Below, piece after piece: positions 44,148 to 52,254 of a stretch of DNA of 64,000 nucleotides. Each line of letters opens with the position of its first letter. The stretch's first letter is position 1. The notes under the pieces are model-generated. The model worked only from the letters and a program-made list of their open reading frames with translations. It was not told the origin of the DNA and did not search any database. Made by a program: the position numbers and the translations under genes. The stretch is taken from contig NZ_CP097329.1 in NCBI RefSeq assembly GCF_030323025.1, positions 217,001 through 281,000 on the forward strand, read 5' to 3'. Origin of the DNA: Pseudanabaena mucicola str. Chao 1806. Its GTDB lineage: Bacteria > Cyanobacteriota > Cyanobacteriia > Pseudanabaenales > Pseudanabaenaceae.

Positions 44148-44576
44148 ATGCAATTATCCTTCAAGCCCAAAAATAGTACAGATGCAACTACCCTAACTGG
44201 AAAACAAAATCCTAATCGCGTACGCGATCATTTAGCCAACGAAAGAACCTATCTATCATGGATGCGGATGGCGATCGCCCTATTAGGCGTTGGTGTGATC
44301 GTAGTCCGTTTAAGAATTTTACGTCCTCCGATGTTGCCTACCCCTGGCAATGGCTGGAAATTGGGATTAGCATTTTCCATTATCGGGATGTTAACAGTGT
44401 GGCTCTCAACGCATCATTATTTTGCGGTACGTCATGATATTGATGCTGATACTTTCGATCCACCAGATCGTTGGGTTGTGCTATTTAGCTTAGCAATCAC
44501 ATTCATTGGCGCTGGTGTGATCTATTACGTGTTCGCTGCACCATTAGAACAAATGAGTCTAATTATTCCTGATTAG
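44148..44576 (+). CDS. DUF202 (YidH-type) small membrane protein
   Basis: The 142-residue protein has the DUF202 signature 'RDHLANERTYLSWMRMAIAL' and three hydrophobic helices ('LGVGVIVVRLR', 'LGLAFSIIGMLTVWL', 'VVLFSLAITFIGAGVIYY'). The function of DUF202 is unknown. It lies 172 nt after the secreted-protein gene and converges on the LysR gene with only 5 nt between stops. Confidence 0.88.
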   Translation: MQLSFKPKNSTDATTLTGKQNPNRVRDHLANERTYLSWMRMAIALLGVGVIVVRLRILRPPMLPTPGNGWKLGLAFSIIGMLTVWLSTHHYFAVRHDIDADTFDPPDRWVVLFSLAITFIGAGVIYYVFAAPLEQMSLIIPD

Positions 44577-44581
44577 CTACT

Positions 44582-45493
44582 TTACTGACGTAAAATCTCG
44601 CCAAACACTTTGGCAACACGGGTTTGAAAACGTTTATTATGTTGAAGTTTGAGAAATGGTCTGGTAATTTCCAATGATTTGCGGCGATCACTATCCATAA
44701 CTTTGACCAGACGTAAGGTTCCTAATTGAAACTCTTTCTGAACCATCAGTTCAGAGATGGCAGCAGCCCTTGCACTGCTTTCTAGAGCCGATTTTACCAT
44801 CTCGCCACTGCTGAGCACTAACATAATTTCTAACTCCGAAGGATTCACTCCCCAACTAAGCAAAGCTTGTTCAAATACTTGTTGTGTACCTGAACCTGAC
44901 TCACGCATCACCCATGCAGTTTTGCCCAAATCATCAACGGTGATCTTTGGGCGTTCATACCATGGATGAGACTTACCCACGACAATAAGCAGGCGATCGC
45001 TACCAATTTCTTCTTGAGCTAAGTCCTTTTGTAATGATGGCTTCACATCAGCTTCGATCAAACCTAAATCAAATAACCCCGCAGCAGTTCCATCACAAAT
45101 TTCTTCAGTGTTGGCAAGGGTACATTTGATTGTGATATTTGGATAAAGTTCCTGAAATCTGCTGATTTTGGCAGGTAGCCAATAGTTGCCAATCGTTAAA
45201 CTCGTTCCTAGCTTTAGTTCACCACGTTGGAGATCGTTAAGTTCACGTAACCCTCTCTCCATTAATTTAATACGATCGATAATTTCCATAGCTTCAGTTT
45301 GCAATAATAGACCTGCATCAGTAATTTCAATGTGGCGACCGATGCGATGAAATAGCTTTACTCCGTACCAAGCTTCTAGACTTTGAATAGCTGCACTGAC
45401 AGCAGGTTGAGTGATATATAGGGCTTCGGCAGCACGAGTGAAATGCAAATGTTCAGCAACTGCAAGGAAAATTCGTAACTGTTCGAGAGTCAT
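44582..45493 (-). CDS. LysR-family regulator
   Basis: The 303-residue protein has an N-terminal helix-turn-helix ('FTRAAEALYITQPAVSAAIQ', 'SLEAWYGVKLFHRIGRHIEI') and a substrate-binding-like domain. It lies inside the CadD cluster, divergent from paralogue 3 with a 300-bp gap that includes a family B element. It may control the cluster, but no clear T-N11-A operator is obvious in that gap. Confidence 0.92.
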   Translation of the reverse strand: MTLEQLRIFLAVAEHLHFTRAAEALYITQPAVSAAIQSLEAWYGVKLFHRIGRHIEITDAGLLLQTEAMEIIDRIKLMERGLRELNDLQRGELKLGTSLTIGNYWLPAKISRFQELYPNITIKCTLANTEEICDGTAAGLFDLGLIEADVKPSLQKDLAQEEIGSDRLLIVVGKSHPWYERPKITVDDLGKTAWVMRESGSGTQQVFEQALLSWGVNPSELEIMLVLSSGEMVKSALESSARAAAISELMVQKEFQLGTLRLVKVMDSDRRKSLEITRPFLKLQHNKRFQTRVAKVFGEILRQ

Positions 45494-45632
45494 CTGCTCT
45501 ATTATCTCTGGAATATAGATGAAATCAATCTTACATCACTTCAAATACCGTAAAATTAACGTTATATAGGGCTTTTCAAGCAAGGAAATTCAATCTCAAG
45601 TCTTTTCTTCGCGCAGCCTTTACCTTTTTAGA

Positions 45633-45735
45633 TAAGTAGATGAGCATATTAAAACCTAAAACCAGAAATTGTTCCGCCCGCGTTGCGGGCGGAACAATCT
45701 TTTCGGTTTTTATTTTATTTATGCCTAGCTACTTA
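45633..45735. repeat. Family B element, copy B5 (diverged, inverted)
   Basis: TAAGTAGATGAGCATATTAA at the left, AATTGTTCCGCCCGC palindrome in the centre and TAGCTACTTA at the right. Several substitutions relative to B1/B2/B4, but the central palindrome is intact. Confidence 0.75.
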
Positions 45736-45796
45736 GGAGCATTAACTCACTGGCGATAAAATAAGATAGAAACGCTTTAACTGAGGTAGAAACAAT

Positions 45797-46423
45797 ATGG
45801 AATGGTTCATCGGTACTGTGGCGATCGCCTTTACCGCATTTACGGCTACAAATATCGATGATATTCTCATCTTGACTGTTTTTTTTGCTCAGGTTGATGC
45901 AAAATTCCGTCCTCGCCACATTCTCATTGGTCAATATCTAGGATTTGCCGTAATTATCCTTGCGAGTTTACCTGGATATTTCGGGAGTTTAATCATTGAT
46001 CACAAATGGATTGGCTTACTAGGCTTTTTACCAGTTGTGATCGGTCTCAAGGAATTATTGAAAAAGCCAGAAGAAATTACAGTCAAGAGTTGTGTAATTT
46101 CTACTACCAATCAGTCACCACTAATTGCGCCACAAACCTATCACGTAGCCGCAGTTACATTTGCCAATAGTGGCGATAATATTGGTATTTATATTCCCTT
46201 ATTTGCGAGTAGTAATGTAATTTCCCTTTCAATTACGATCGCTACATTTCTATTGCTAATCGCTGTGTGGTGTTATGCTGCTTATCAATTTAGCACTCAT
46301 CCCGCGATCGCTAAGTTTCTTTCTCAATATAGCAATGCGATCGTGCCATTTGTGCTGATTGCTCTAGGTATCTATATCCTCTATGAGAGCGATACCTATC
46401 AGTTACTTCCTTTCTTTCGCTAA
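45797..46423 (+). CDS. CadD-family transporter, paralogue 3
   Basis: The 208-residue protein has motifs 'FTATNIDDILILTVFFAQVD' and 'FANSGDNIGIYIPLFAS', with six hydrophobic helices and no C-terminal extension. It is the shortest of the three and close to paralogue 2 in motif sequence, which points to duplication within the lineage or local rearrangement. It is divergent from the LysR gene. Confidence 0.85.
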   Translation: MEWFIGTVAIAFTAFTATNIDDILILTVFFAQVDAKFRPRHILIGQYLGFAVIILASLPGYFGSLIIDHKWIGLLGFLPVVIGLKELLKKPEEITVKSCVISTTNQSPLIAPQTYHVAAVTFANSGDNIGIYIPLFASSNVISLSITIATFLLLIAVWCYAAYQFSTHPAIAKFLSQYSNAIVPFVLIALGIYILYESDTYQLLPFFR

Positions 46424-46525
46424 ATTTTATGCCAAGACTGTGAAAGCGCAACCCGAAGGGGAGCACTTCCACAAACCCAAAAATCTACCAATGATTTATA
46501 AATGCCATATTGCGTTTTTCAAATG

Positions 46526-46615
46526 GGTAGTCATGTGAGGTATATGTGATGCGGGCGAAGCCCGCATCACATATACCTCAAGCTTAATAAATTCATTCGG
46601 TTTGCGTAGGTCCTA
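46526..46615. repeat. Family C element, copy C3 (diverged left end)
   Basis: The central ATGCGGGCGAAGCCCGCAT and the right end TTTGCGTAGGTCCTA are present. The left end is eroded (GGGTAGTCATG). Confidence 0.65.
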
Positions 46616-46629
46616 ACAATAGCATTTTT

Positions 46630-47796
46630 TTAAGCGGATATTTCGCTAAACTCCATATACAACTCTTTGAAAGCGGTAATTACTTCAGGAGATAAGTTTT
46701 TTTGCCGATCGCGATAAAACTTTTGAAACTCAGTGATCGGATCGGATCGAGCATTATTCTTGGATTCAGGAATCTGTACTGAATCATTCACAATTAGCTT
46801 AGGTTCGATGATCACAGCTTGCGGACAAACTTTTCGCACCCGATCTGCGAGTCCAATGGGCGGCGTATCCACAGCGATCGCAAATTTCAAATAGCCTTCA
46901 AAATTGTGATGAGATGCCAGATGCTCGTCGAGTTGCTCTAGATGACATTCCACAAGCTTAAGTGGTTTATGACAAGTAAGCGGTTGAAATCGCACTTTAG
47001 CAGGTCGCCCAGTTTCCACTTCAATTAAATTAAATCCTTTCTCTTCATCTACTTCACCAAAATCCACTTGAATTAGCGAACCTGCATAATAGGTTGGTGC
47101 AGCATTAGGGATTTGCTGTGGTCGGTGGATATGTCCTAAGCCCACATACTGACAATCCGAAGGAATCGATTGTCCTGAAAGACTGTACATAGCACCACTA
47201 TAAAAAGCTGCCTCAGAACCAGTAAACTTTGCGCCATCAACAGTCATATGCGCCAGTATCACATTCACCGCGTCAGATTTAAAAGCATTAGCGAGGTCTT
47301 GCAGAACGTAGGTGACTAGACTTTTATAATCGTTTCTCTGCTCCAAAGCTTCCTTATTCCAAACATCTTCCGCGGCTAATAACTTCCGTTCCGACGCGAA
47401 GGGCATCGCACCAATGCACAGTTTGCCGCTCGCGGTTTCTAGATTGACAATGCCGCCTTCCTCGGCAATTCGGGGACGACCTAGAGCCCTCACTCCTGCC
47501 AGAGATAGCAAATGTGCAAGGCTATCAATACGGTTAGCCGAATCATGATTTCCTGCGATCGCTATGGAAGGAATACTTAACTGATTAAGCTTATAGAAAA
47601 AATCATAGGCAACCCGCTCGGCTTCAGTCGTGGGATTAGGTACGTCGAAAATATCGCCTGATACAAAAATGGCATCCACTTCAAATTCTTTTGCATATTT
47701 GAGGATTTCGTCTAGGGCTAAGGCAATTTCAGGTGTGCGATCGACTCCTTTTAACTTTCTACCTAAATGCCAATCTGAGGTATGTATTAAACGCAT
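46630..47796 (-). CDS. sbcD: Nuclease SbcCD subunit D
   Basis: This 388-residue Mre11/SbcD-type metallophosphoesterase has 'MRLIHTSDWHLG', 'VSGDIFD', 'IAGNHDSANRI' and 'GLGHIHRPQ', the expected metal-ligand motifs. With SbcC ATPase it cleaves hairpins and DNA ends. SbcC is not adjacent. In a genome rich in long inverted repeats, its hairpin-cleaving activity would matter for stability; that is inference. Confidence 0.93.
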   Translation of the reverse strand: MRLIHTSDWHLGRKLKGVDRTPEIALALDEILKYAKEFEVDAIFVSGDIFDVPNPTTEAERVAYDFFYKLNQLSIPSIAIAGNHDSANRIDSLAHLLSLAGVRALGRPRIAEEGGIVNLETASGKLCIGAMPFASERKLLAAEDVWNKEALEQRNDYKSLVTYVLQDLANAFKSDAVNVILAHMTVDGAKFTGSEAAFYSGAMYSLSGQSIPSDCQYVGLGHIHRPQQIPNAAPTYYAGSLIQVDFGEVDEEKGFNLIEVETGRPAKVRFQPLTCHKPLKLVECHLEQLDEHLASHHNFEGYLKFAIAVDTPPIGLADRVRKVCPQAVIIEPKLIVNDSVQIPESKNNARSDPITEFQKFYRDRQKNLSPEVITAFKELYMEFSEISA

Positions 47797-48021
47797 AATC
47801 GAAGTTTACCAATGAGAGCTAGCTTGGTAGATCAGAAATAGCATGGATACTAAAATTACGCTACTTTGGGATATACCAATAAAAAATTAGCACTACCAAT
47901 TCCAAGCAATGACGGTAATCATTTATAGCTAATAATTATCATTAATAAATTTGTAATTGCAGAAATTACTTCAGCAATTACAAATTTATTAATGATAGTC
48001 GTTTTGAATAATTTTTAGAGG

Positions 48022-48080
48022 AGGCTTCGACTTCGCTCAGCTAGCTTACACAGTGGGCTGGGCGAAGTCGAAGCTGTAGT
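48022..48080. repeat. Family A element, copy A3 (core only)
   Basis: Core palindrome GGCTTCGACTTCGCTCAGC ... GGGCGAAGTCGAAGC. The outer ends are diverged or lost. Confidence 0.7.
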
Positions 48081-48338
48081 TTTTTGAATTATCTATAGCT
48101 ATGCTTAAGTCTTAAAACCCTTGAAGATTGGATTGTCTGCTAAACAGACAATCCACTATATGGTTTTTGGGCTTTAATTATGCTGAGCTAATTAATAGAG
48201 CTTGAGAAAAAATACTTTACTTAAATTACAGCCTATGTATAATCTAATTGATAATATTTATCAATTAGATTAAGGCTAAGTAACTCATAAAGTCATATTT
48301 TTGACTAAATGATACTTATAAAGTTTAATGAAATAAAT

Positions 48339-48357
48339 AATAATGATAATCGTTATC
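48339..48357 (+). promoter_or_regulatory. Fur-box-like operator
   Basis: AATAATGATAATCGTTATC matches the 19-bp Fur consensus (GATAATGATAATCATTATC) at 17 positions. It lies about 40 nt before the start of the iron-uptake porin gene, so iron-dependent repression by Fur is likely. Confidence 0.75.
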
Positions 48358-48395
48358 AATTTAAGATCACATAAATTTAGGTGAGGAACTACTCT

Positions 48396-50027
48396 GTGGC
48401 TAAGGTTTGGTCTCAACAAGTGCAAGTATCTCTGGTTGGTGCGATCGCTATTTCTGCGATCAGTATAAATGCGAGTGCATCTGCTCAATCACAACAATTG
48501 ACTTCAGTTGCAACTCAAGATGTCATCGGGCTAAATGTTACATCGGTCTCTCAACTTAGCGATGTCCGTCCTACCGATTGGGCTTTTACCGCTTTGCAAT
48601 CCCTTATTGAGCGCTATGGCTGCATCGCAGGATATCCTGATCGCACATTTCGCGGAAAACAAGCGACGAGCCGTTATGAATTTGCCGCAGGTTTGAACGC
48701 TTGTTTAGACAAAATCAATGAGATTATTTCCGCAGGTTTAGCTGACAAGGTTAGTAAAGACGACCTAGCCACATTGCGAAAATTGCAAGAAGAATTTGCC
48801 GCAGAGTTAGTGACCTTGCGTGGGCGGGTGAATGTCTTAGATGCTAAAGTTGTGAACCTTGAAGCCCAGCAGTTCTCCACAACGACAAAACTTGATGGTC
48901 AGGTAATTGTAGCGGTTTCGGCAAGTGGTTCGGGAACAGATGATCTGTTAACTCCAATTAGAAATCTTTCAGGCAATTCAGGGAAAGCGAATACAACTGT
49001 AATTAATCGCGTGCGACTGAATTTGAATACCAGTTTTACGGGCGAGGATTTGTTGCTCACACGATTAGAAGTAGGCAATGGCGGTGCGAGTGTGAGCAAT
49101 TCTCTGGATGCTGCGAATAGTGTCTTCCGTGGTTTTACAGGATTTAAGAATAGCTCCGTTGCCGACTACAGCGAGGTTGGCAATAATTTTATACTAGGGC
49201 GTTTGCGCTATGACTTCCCCATTGGCAGGGATATTAGAGCATCTGTAGGTCCAGTCATTGCTTTAAACGATCACCTTGATAAAAATAGTTTTGCTAACGA
49301 TGAATCCGTTGATTTTTCAACCCGTTTATTCATCAATAATCCGCTAATTTTGCCTGTAAACGATGGGGCTGGTGCGGCGATCGCATGGAATATCAACGGT
49401 GGTGCTTTTAGCTTGAGAGCAGGATATGTGGCAGCGAATGCTAGTAGTCCAACTGTGAATGCTGGCGCTCCTAATGGAACGATTAACCAAGGCTTATTTG
49501 GAGACTCCTACCAAGGTACGTTTGAGTTTGAGTTTGCACCCAAAAATGGCGAGGATGAAAAACCTTTTGCCTTACGGTTGCAATATACCCGTGCATCTGT
49601 CAATAATCTCGATTACAACACTGGTGGCTTGAACCTAGAGTGGGCATTTAATAAAGCGATCGCTATTTTTGGTCGCTACGGCTTTGGCAATATCAGCAAT
49701 CGCGGTACAGCGATCACCACAGCACTGCCGACCTATATCAATGCTGGAACAACGGGTGATTCGCTTAGTCCGCAAACATGGTCAGTTGGGTTTGCCTTTC
49801 CTGATTTGTTTAAAGAAGGAGCAATGGCAGCGATCGCCGTGGGACAACCTCTAATTGAGAGTAAAGTTGGCAACGCCACACAAACAAATGTGGAGTTGTT
49901 CTATCGCTTCCCAATTTCAAGCAATATCAGCATTACCCCCGATTTGCAGTTTATTTTCAATCCTAATAACAATAGTGGCAATAGCACTATCACAGTTGGC
50001 ACATTGAGAACAGTATTTACGTTCTAA
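48396..50027 (+). CDS. SLH-domain OprB-like porin (iron uptake type)
   Basis: This protein of about 543 residues has a signal peptide ('VSLVGAIAISAISINASASA'), an SLH domain ('VRPTDWAFTALQSLIERYGC', 'IAGYPDRTFRGKQATSRYEF'), a short coiled coil ('LVTLRGRVNVLDAKVVNLEA') and a C-terminal beta-barrel. This is the layout of cyanobacterial outer-membrane porins implicated in iron uptake. A GTG at 48396 follows an AGGTGAGGA ribosome site. An upstream start at 48381 would overlap it, so 48396 is preferred. The Fur-box-like site upstream supports iron control. Confidence 0.9.
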   Translation: MAKVWSQQVQVSLVGAIAISAISINASASAQSQQLTSVATQDVIGLNVTSVSQLSDVRPTDWAFTALQSLIERYGCIAGYPDRTFRGKQATSRYEFAAGLNACLDKINEIISAGLADKVSKDDLATLRKLQEEFAAELVTLRGRVNVLDAKVVNLEAQQFSTTTKLDGQVIVAVSASGSGTDDLLTPIRNLSGNSGKANTTVINRVRLNLNTSFTGEDLLLTRLEVGNGGASVSNSLDAANSVFRGFTGFKNSSVADYSEVGNNFILGRLRYDFPIGRDIRASVGPVIALNDHLDKNSFANDESVDFSTRLFINNPLILPVNDGAGAAIAWNINGGAFSLRAGYVAANASSPTVNAGAPNGTINQGLFGDSYQGTFEFEFAPKNGEDEKPFALRLQYTRASVNNLDYNTGGLNLEWAFNKAIAIFGRYGFGNISNRGTAITTALPTYINAGTTGDSLSPQTWSVGFAFPDLFKEGAMAAIAVGQPLIESKVGNATQTNVELFYRFPISSNISITPDLQFIFNPNNNSGNSTITVGTLRTVFTF

Positions 50028-50032
50028 ACTAA

Positions 50033-50125
50033 TAGGACTTACGCATTGGGTAGATGTGGTGCGGGCTTCGCCCGCACCACATCTACCTTAATCCTAAGAA
50101 ATTCGTTCGGTTTGCGTAAGTCCTA
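50033..50125. repeat. Family C palindromic element, copy C4
   Basis: Inverted relative to C1. TAGGACTTACGCATTGGGTA ... GGTTTGCGTAAGTCCTA, with the GGTGCGGGCTTCGCCCGCACC centre. It begins 5 nt after the porin stop. Confidence 0.85.
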
Positions 50126-50199
50126 TACTATGTAGCGTTTTTCAAGCAACTATAACTTTGATTGGAGAAATAATTTGTAAGGCAAATCATCTCTCAAAA

Positions 50200-52173
50200 T
50201 CAGTTTTTCAAGGCAATTTCTTTAGAGATTGTTGCCGCTAGTGGTAACTCGCAACGATCTTGATATACGCTTAGGTCAAACCAGAAGGTTGTACCCACAC
50301 CGATCTCACTCTTAATGTGAATCGTGCTATGGTGCTTTTCGATGATATTACGGACGATCGATAGACCTAAGCCAGTGCCTTCGAGAGTATGTACTTTATC
50401 CTCAACACGATAAAAACGATCAAATACGCGATCGCAATCTTCCGCAGGAATTCCACAACCAGTATCCTCAACCTCGACTCGCACATAGTTAATAATGCGA
50501 TGGGGTTGGGTAGTAGTTTGATCTTGCCAAGGATAAACACGAATTATGACTTTACCGCCAGATTCAGTGAATTTGAGAGCATTGCCAACAAGATTTGATA
50601 AAACCTGTAAAGTCAAATCATAGTTACCCCAAATTCTCTCAAGATTTGGCGCAATTTCTTGTATTAGCTCAATACCTTTAGAGGAAGCATTGAGTTTATA
50701 GGTGCGTACCGTTTGTTCAACCGTTTCGGATAGATCGATCGCTGAGAAATGATATTGACGACCTGACTCTAGGCGCGAGAGATCTAAGACATCATTGACA
50801 AGGCGCGTTAAGCGATCAGTCTCATTATTTGCCGTGCCGAGAAATTCTTTTTTCTGTTCATCACTTAACTCATCACCATATTCATGCAAAGTCTCAATAA
50901 AGGACTTGATATTAAATAAGGGTGTACGTAACTCATGGCTAACATTGCTAATAAAGCGGCTTTGGGCAGCATTTAGCTCCACCTCACGGGTGATATCCTG
51001 AATTGTAATCGCAATTCCCTTAATTTCGTTGCTGGAACTGAGTACACTGGTAATCCAGATTCTAAAGGCATGGTCTAGCAATGAGTCTCCCTTATCTCCC
51101 GATGCCATAATCCGAAATTCACTCCCCTCGCGATCGCCTGTAGCAATTTGCATAAGTGATCGCCCTAATTCTTCACTGAGACGCTCTGGTAAAATATTCA
51201 GAATACTTTTACCTTTCCAGCTACTATTTTCCGCATCCTGCTCCCAGCCCATGATTTTAATTGCCGCAGGGTTAGCAAGGACAATTCGCATATCCGAGTC
51301 GAGTAATAACGCCCCATCCGCGATCATTGATACTAAGGTTTCTAGCTTTGCCTTTTGAGCAGTTAACTCCTCAATATTTTGCTCCTCATAGGTTTTCAGA
51401 CGCTGAGCCATTTCATTAAAACTCCGAATCAATTCCCCTAATTCGCCACCAAAAGGCAGATCAATGCGCTGCTTAAAATTACCACTGGCAATATTTTGTA
51501 CCCCTGCCACTAGTTCTCGTAGTGGTCGAGTAATGGTTACCGCATTTGAGGCAGCCCCTAAAATGACCATTGCCCAAATCGACACAAATACGGCTGTGGT
51601 GACATCTAAGGTCAGGCTCGAAGATGCAACTGCTGTAGGATTGGGATTTATCCCGATCGCAATAATTCCTAAGGATTTCCCATTATGTTGTAGATTTACA
51701 AAAATATCGGTTACTTCGCCCTGTGGTGTAATATGCTGACGTACTAAAGGTCGATCAGGGCGCGTCGTTGGGTCTTCGGGTAGCTGAATCCGTCTCCTGA
51801 TGCTTAGCGAATTTTGCACTTCATTGGAGTTAAACGGGATACCATAAAAAATTTCACCATCGGGATCGGCGTAAAGAATATAGCGAATGCTAGAGCTACT
51901 ATCGTAAAATTCTTTAGATAGACGTGTTACTTCCTCTAGATCATTTTTCGCAACTAAAGGGGCAACATTAGCAGCAAGTAACAATCCCAAGTCTTTGCCA
52001 AAGCGCGTATCATTGAGGCGGGCATCGGTCTGAATATCATTGACCGCCCAAAATGTGACCGCACTCATTAACAAAGATACTAACAGTGTAATCAGAGCCA
52101 TTAGCTTGGTTTGTAGTGAAAACTCTGTCCACCAACGTCGAGGTGTATTGTAAATTTGAATCAAAAAGTTCAT
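50200..52173 (-). CDS. nblS: Sensor histidine kinase NblS/Hik33 (DspA)
   Basis: The 657-residue protein has two membrane helices (about 24-44 and 190-210) around a periplasmic sensor domain, then HAMP (about 210-262), PAS (about 275-400), a HisKA domain with His413 in 'FISNVSHELRTPL' and an ATPase with N-box 'NLVGNALKF', G1 'DTGCGIP' and G2 'GTGLGLS'. The N-terminal 'RRWWTEFSLQTKLMA' and 'NDTRFGKDLGLLLAAN' are the NblS hallmark. It governs high-light, nutrient and cold responses via RpaB. The ATG at 52173 is used; an upstream extension would overlap the divergent gene. Confidence 0.92.
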   Translation of the reverse strand: MNFLIQIYNTPRRWWTEFSLQTKLMALITLLVSLLMSAVTFWAVNDIQTDARLNDTRFGKDLGLLLAANVAPLVAKNDLEEVTRLSKEFYDSSSSIRYILYADPDGEIFYGIPFNSNEVQNSLSIRRRIQLPEDPTTRPDRPLVRQHITPQGEVTDIFVNLQHNGKSLGIIAIGINPNPTAVASSSLTLDVTTAVFVSIWAMVILGAASNAVTITRPLRELVAGVQNIASGNFKQRIDLPFGGELGELIRSFNEMAQRLKTYEEQNIEELTAQKAKLETLVSMIADGALLLDSDMRIVLANPAAIKIMGWEQDAENSSWKGKSILNILPERLSEELGRSLMQIATGDREGSEFRIMASGDKGDSLLDHAFRIWITSVLSSSNEIKGIAITIQDITREVELNAAQSRFISNVSHELRTPLFNIKSFIETLHEYGDELSDEQKKEFLGTANNETDRLTRLVNDVLDLSRLESGRQYHFSAIDLSETVEQTVRTYKLNASSKGIELIQEIAPNLERIWGNYDLTLQVLSNLVGNALKFTESGGKVIIRVYPWQDQTTTQPHRIINYVRVEVEDTGCGIPAEDCDRVFDRFYRVEDKVHTLEGTGLGLSIVRNIIEKHHSTIHIKSEIGVGTTFWFDLSVYQDRCELPLAATISKEIALKN

Positions 52174-52254
52174 CTTTTTGTAGGCATTTGTTAGATTTTT
52201 GTATGGCTTTTCGGTTAATATGTGCGATCGAAACGCAAGGATGAGGATCTCAAG

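Larger units (their letters stand above)
47797..48395. other. Palindrome-rich porin promoter region
   Basis: Contents: a hairpin with 24-bp arms at 47937-47997 (TATCATTAATAAATTTGTAA start); a family A copy at 48022-48080; a decayed family B-like copy at about 48097-48190 whose core is GGATTGTCTG...CAGACAATCC; a hairpin at 48240-48272 (TAATCTAATTGATAA arms); and a Fur-box-like site at 48339-48357. No gene is visible. Confidence 0.6.
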
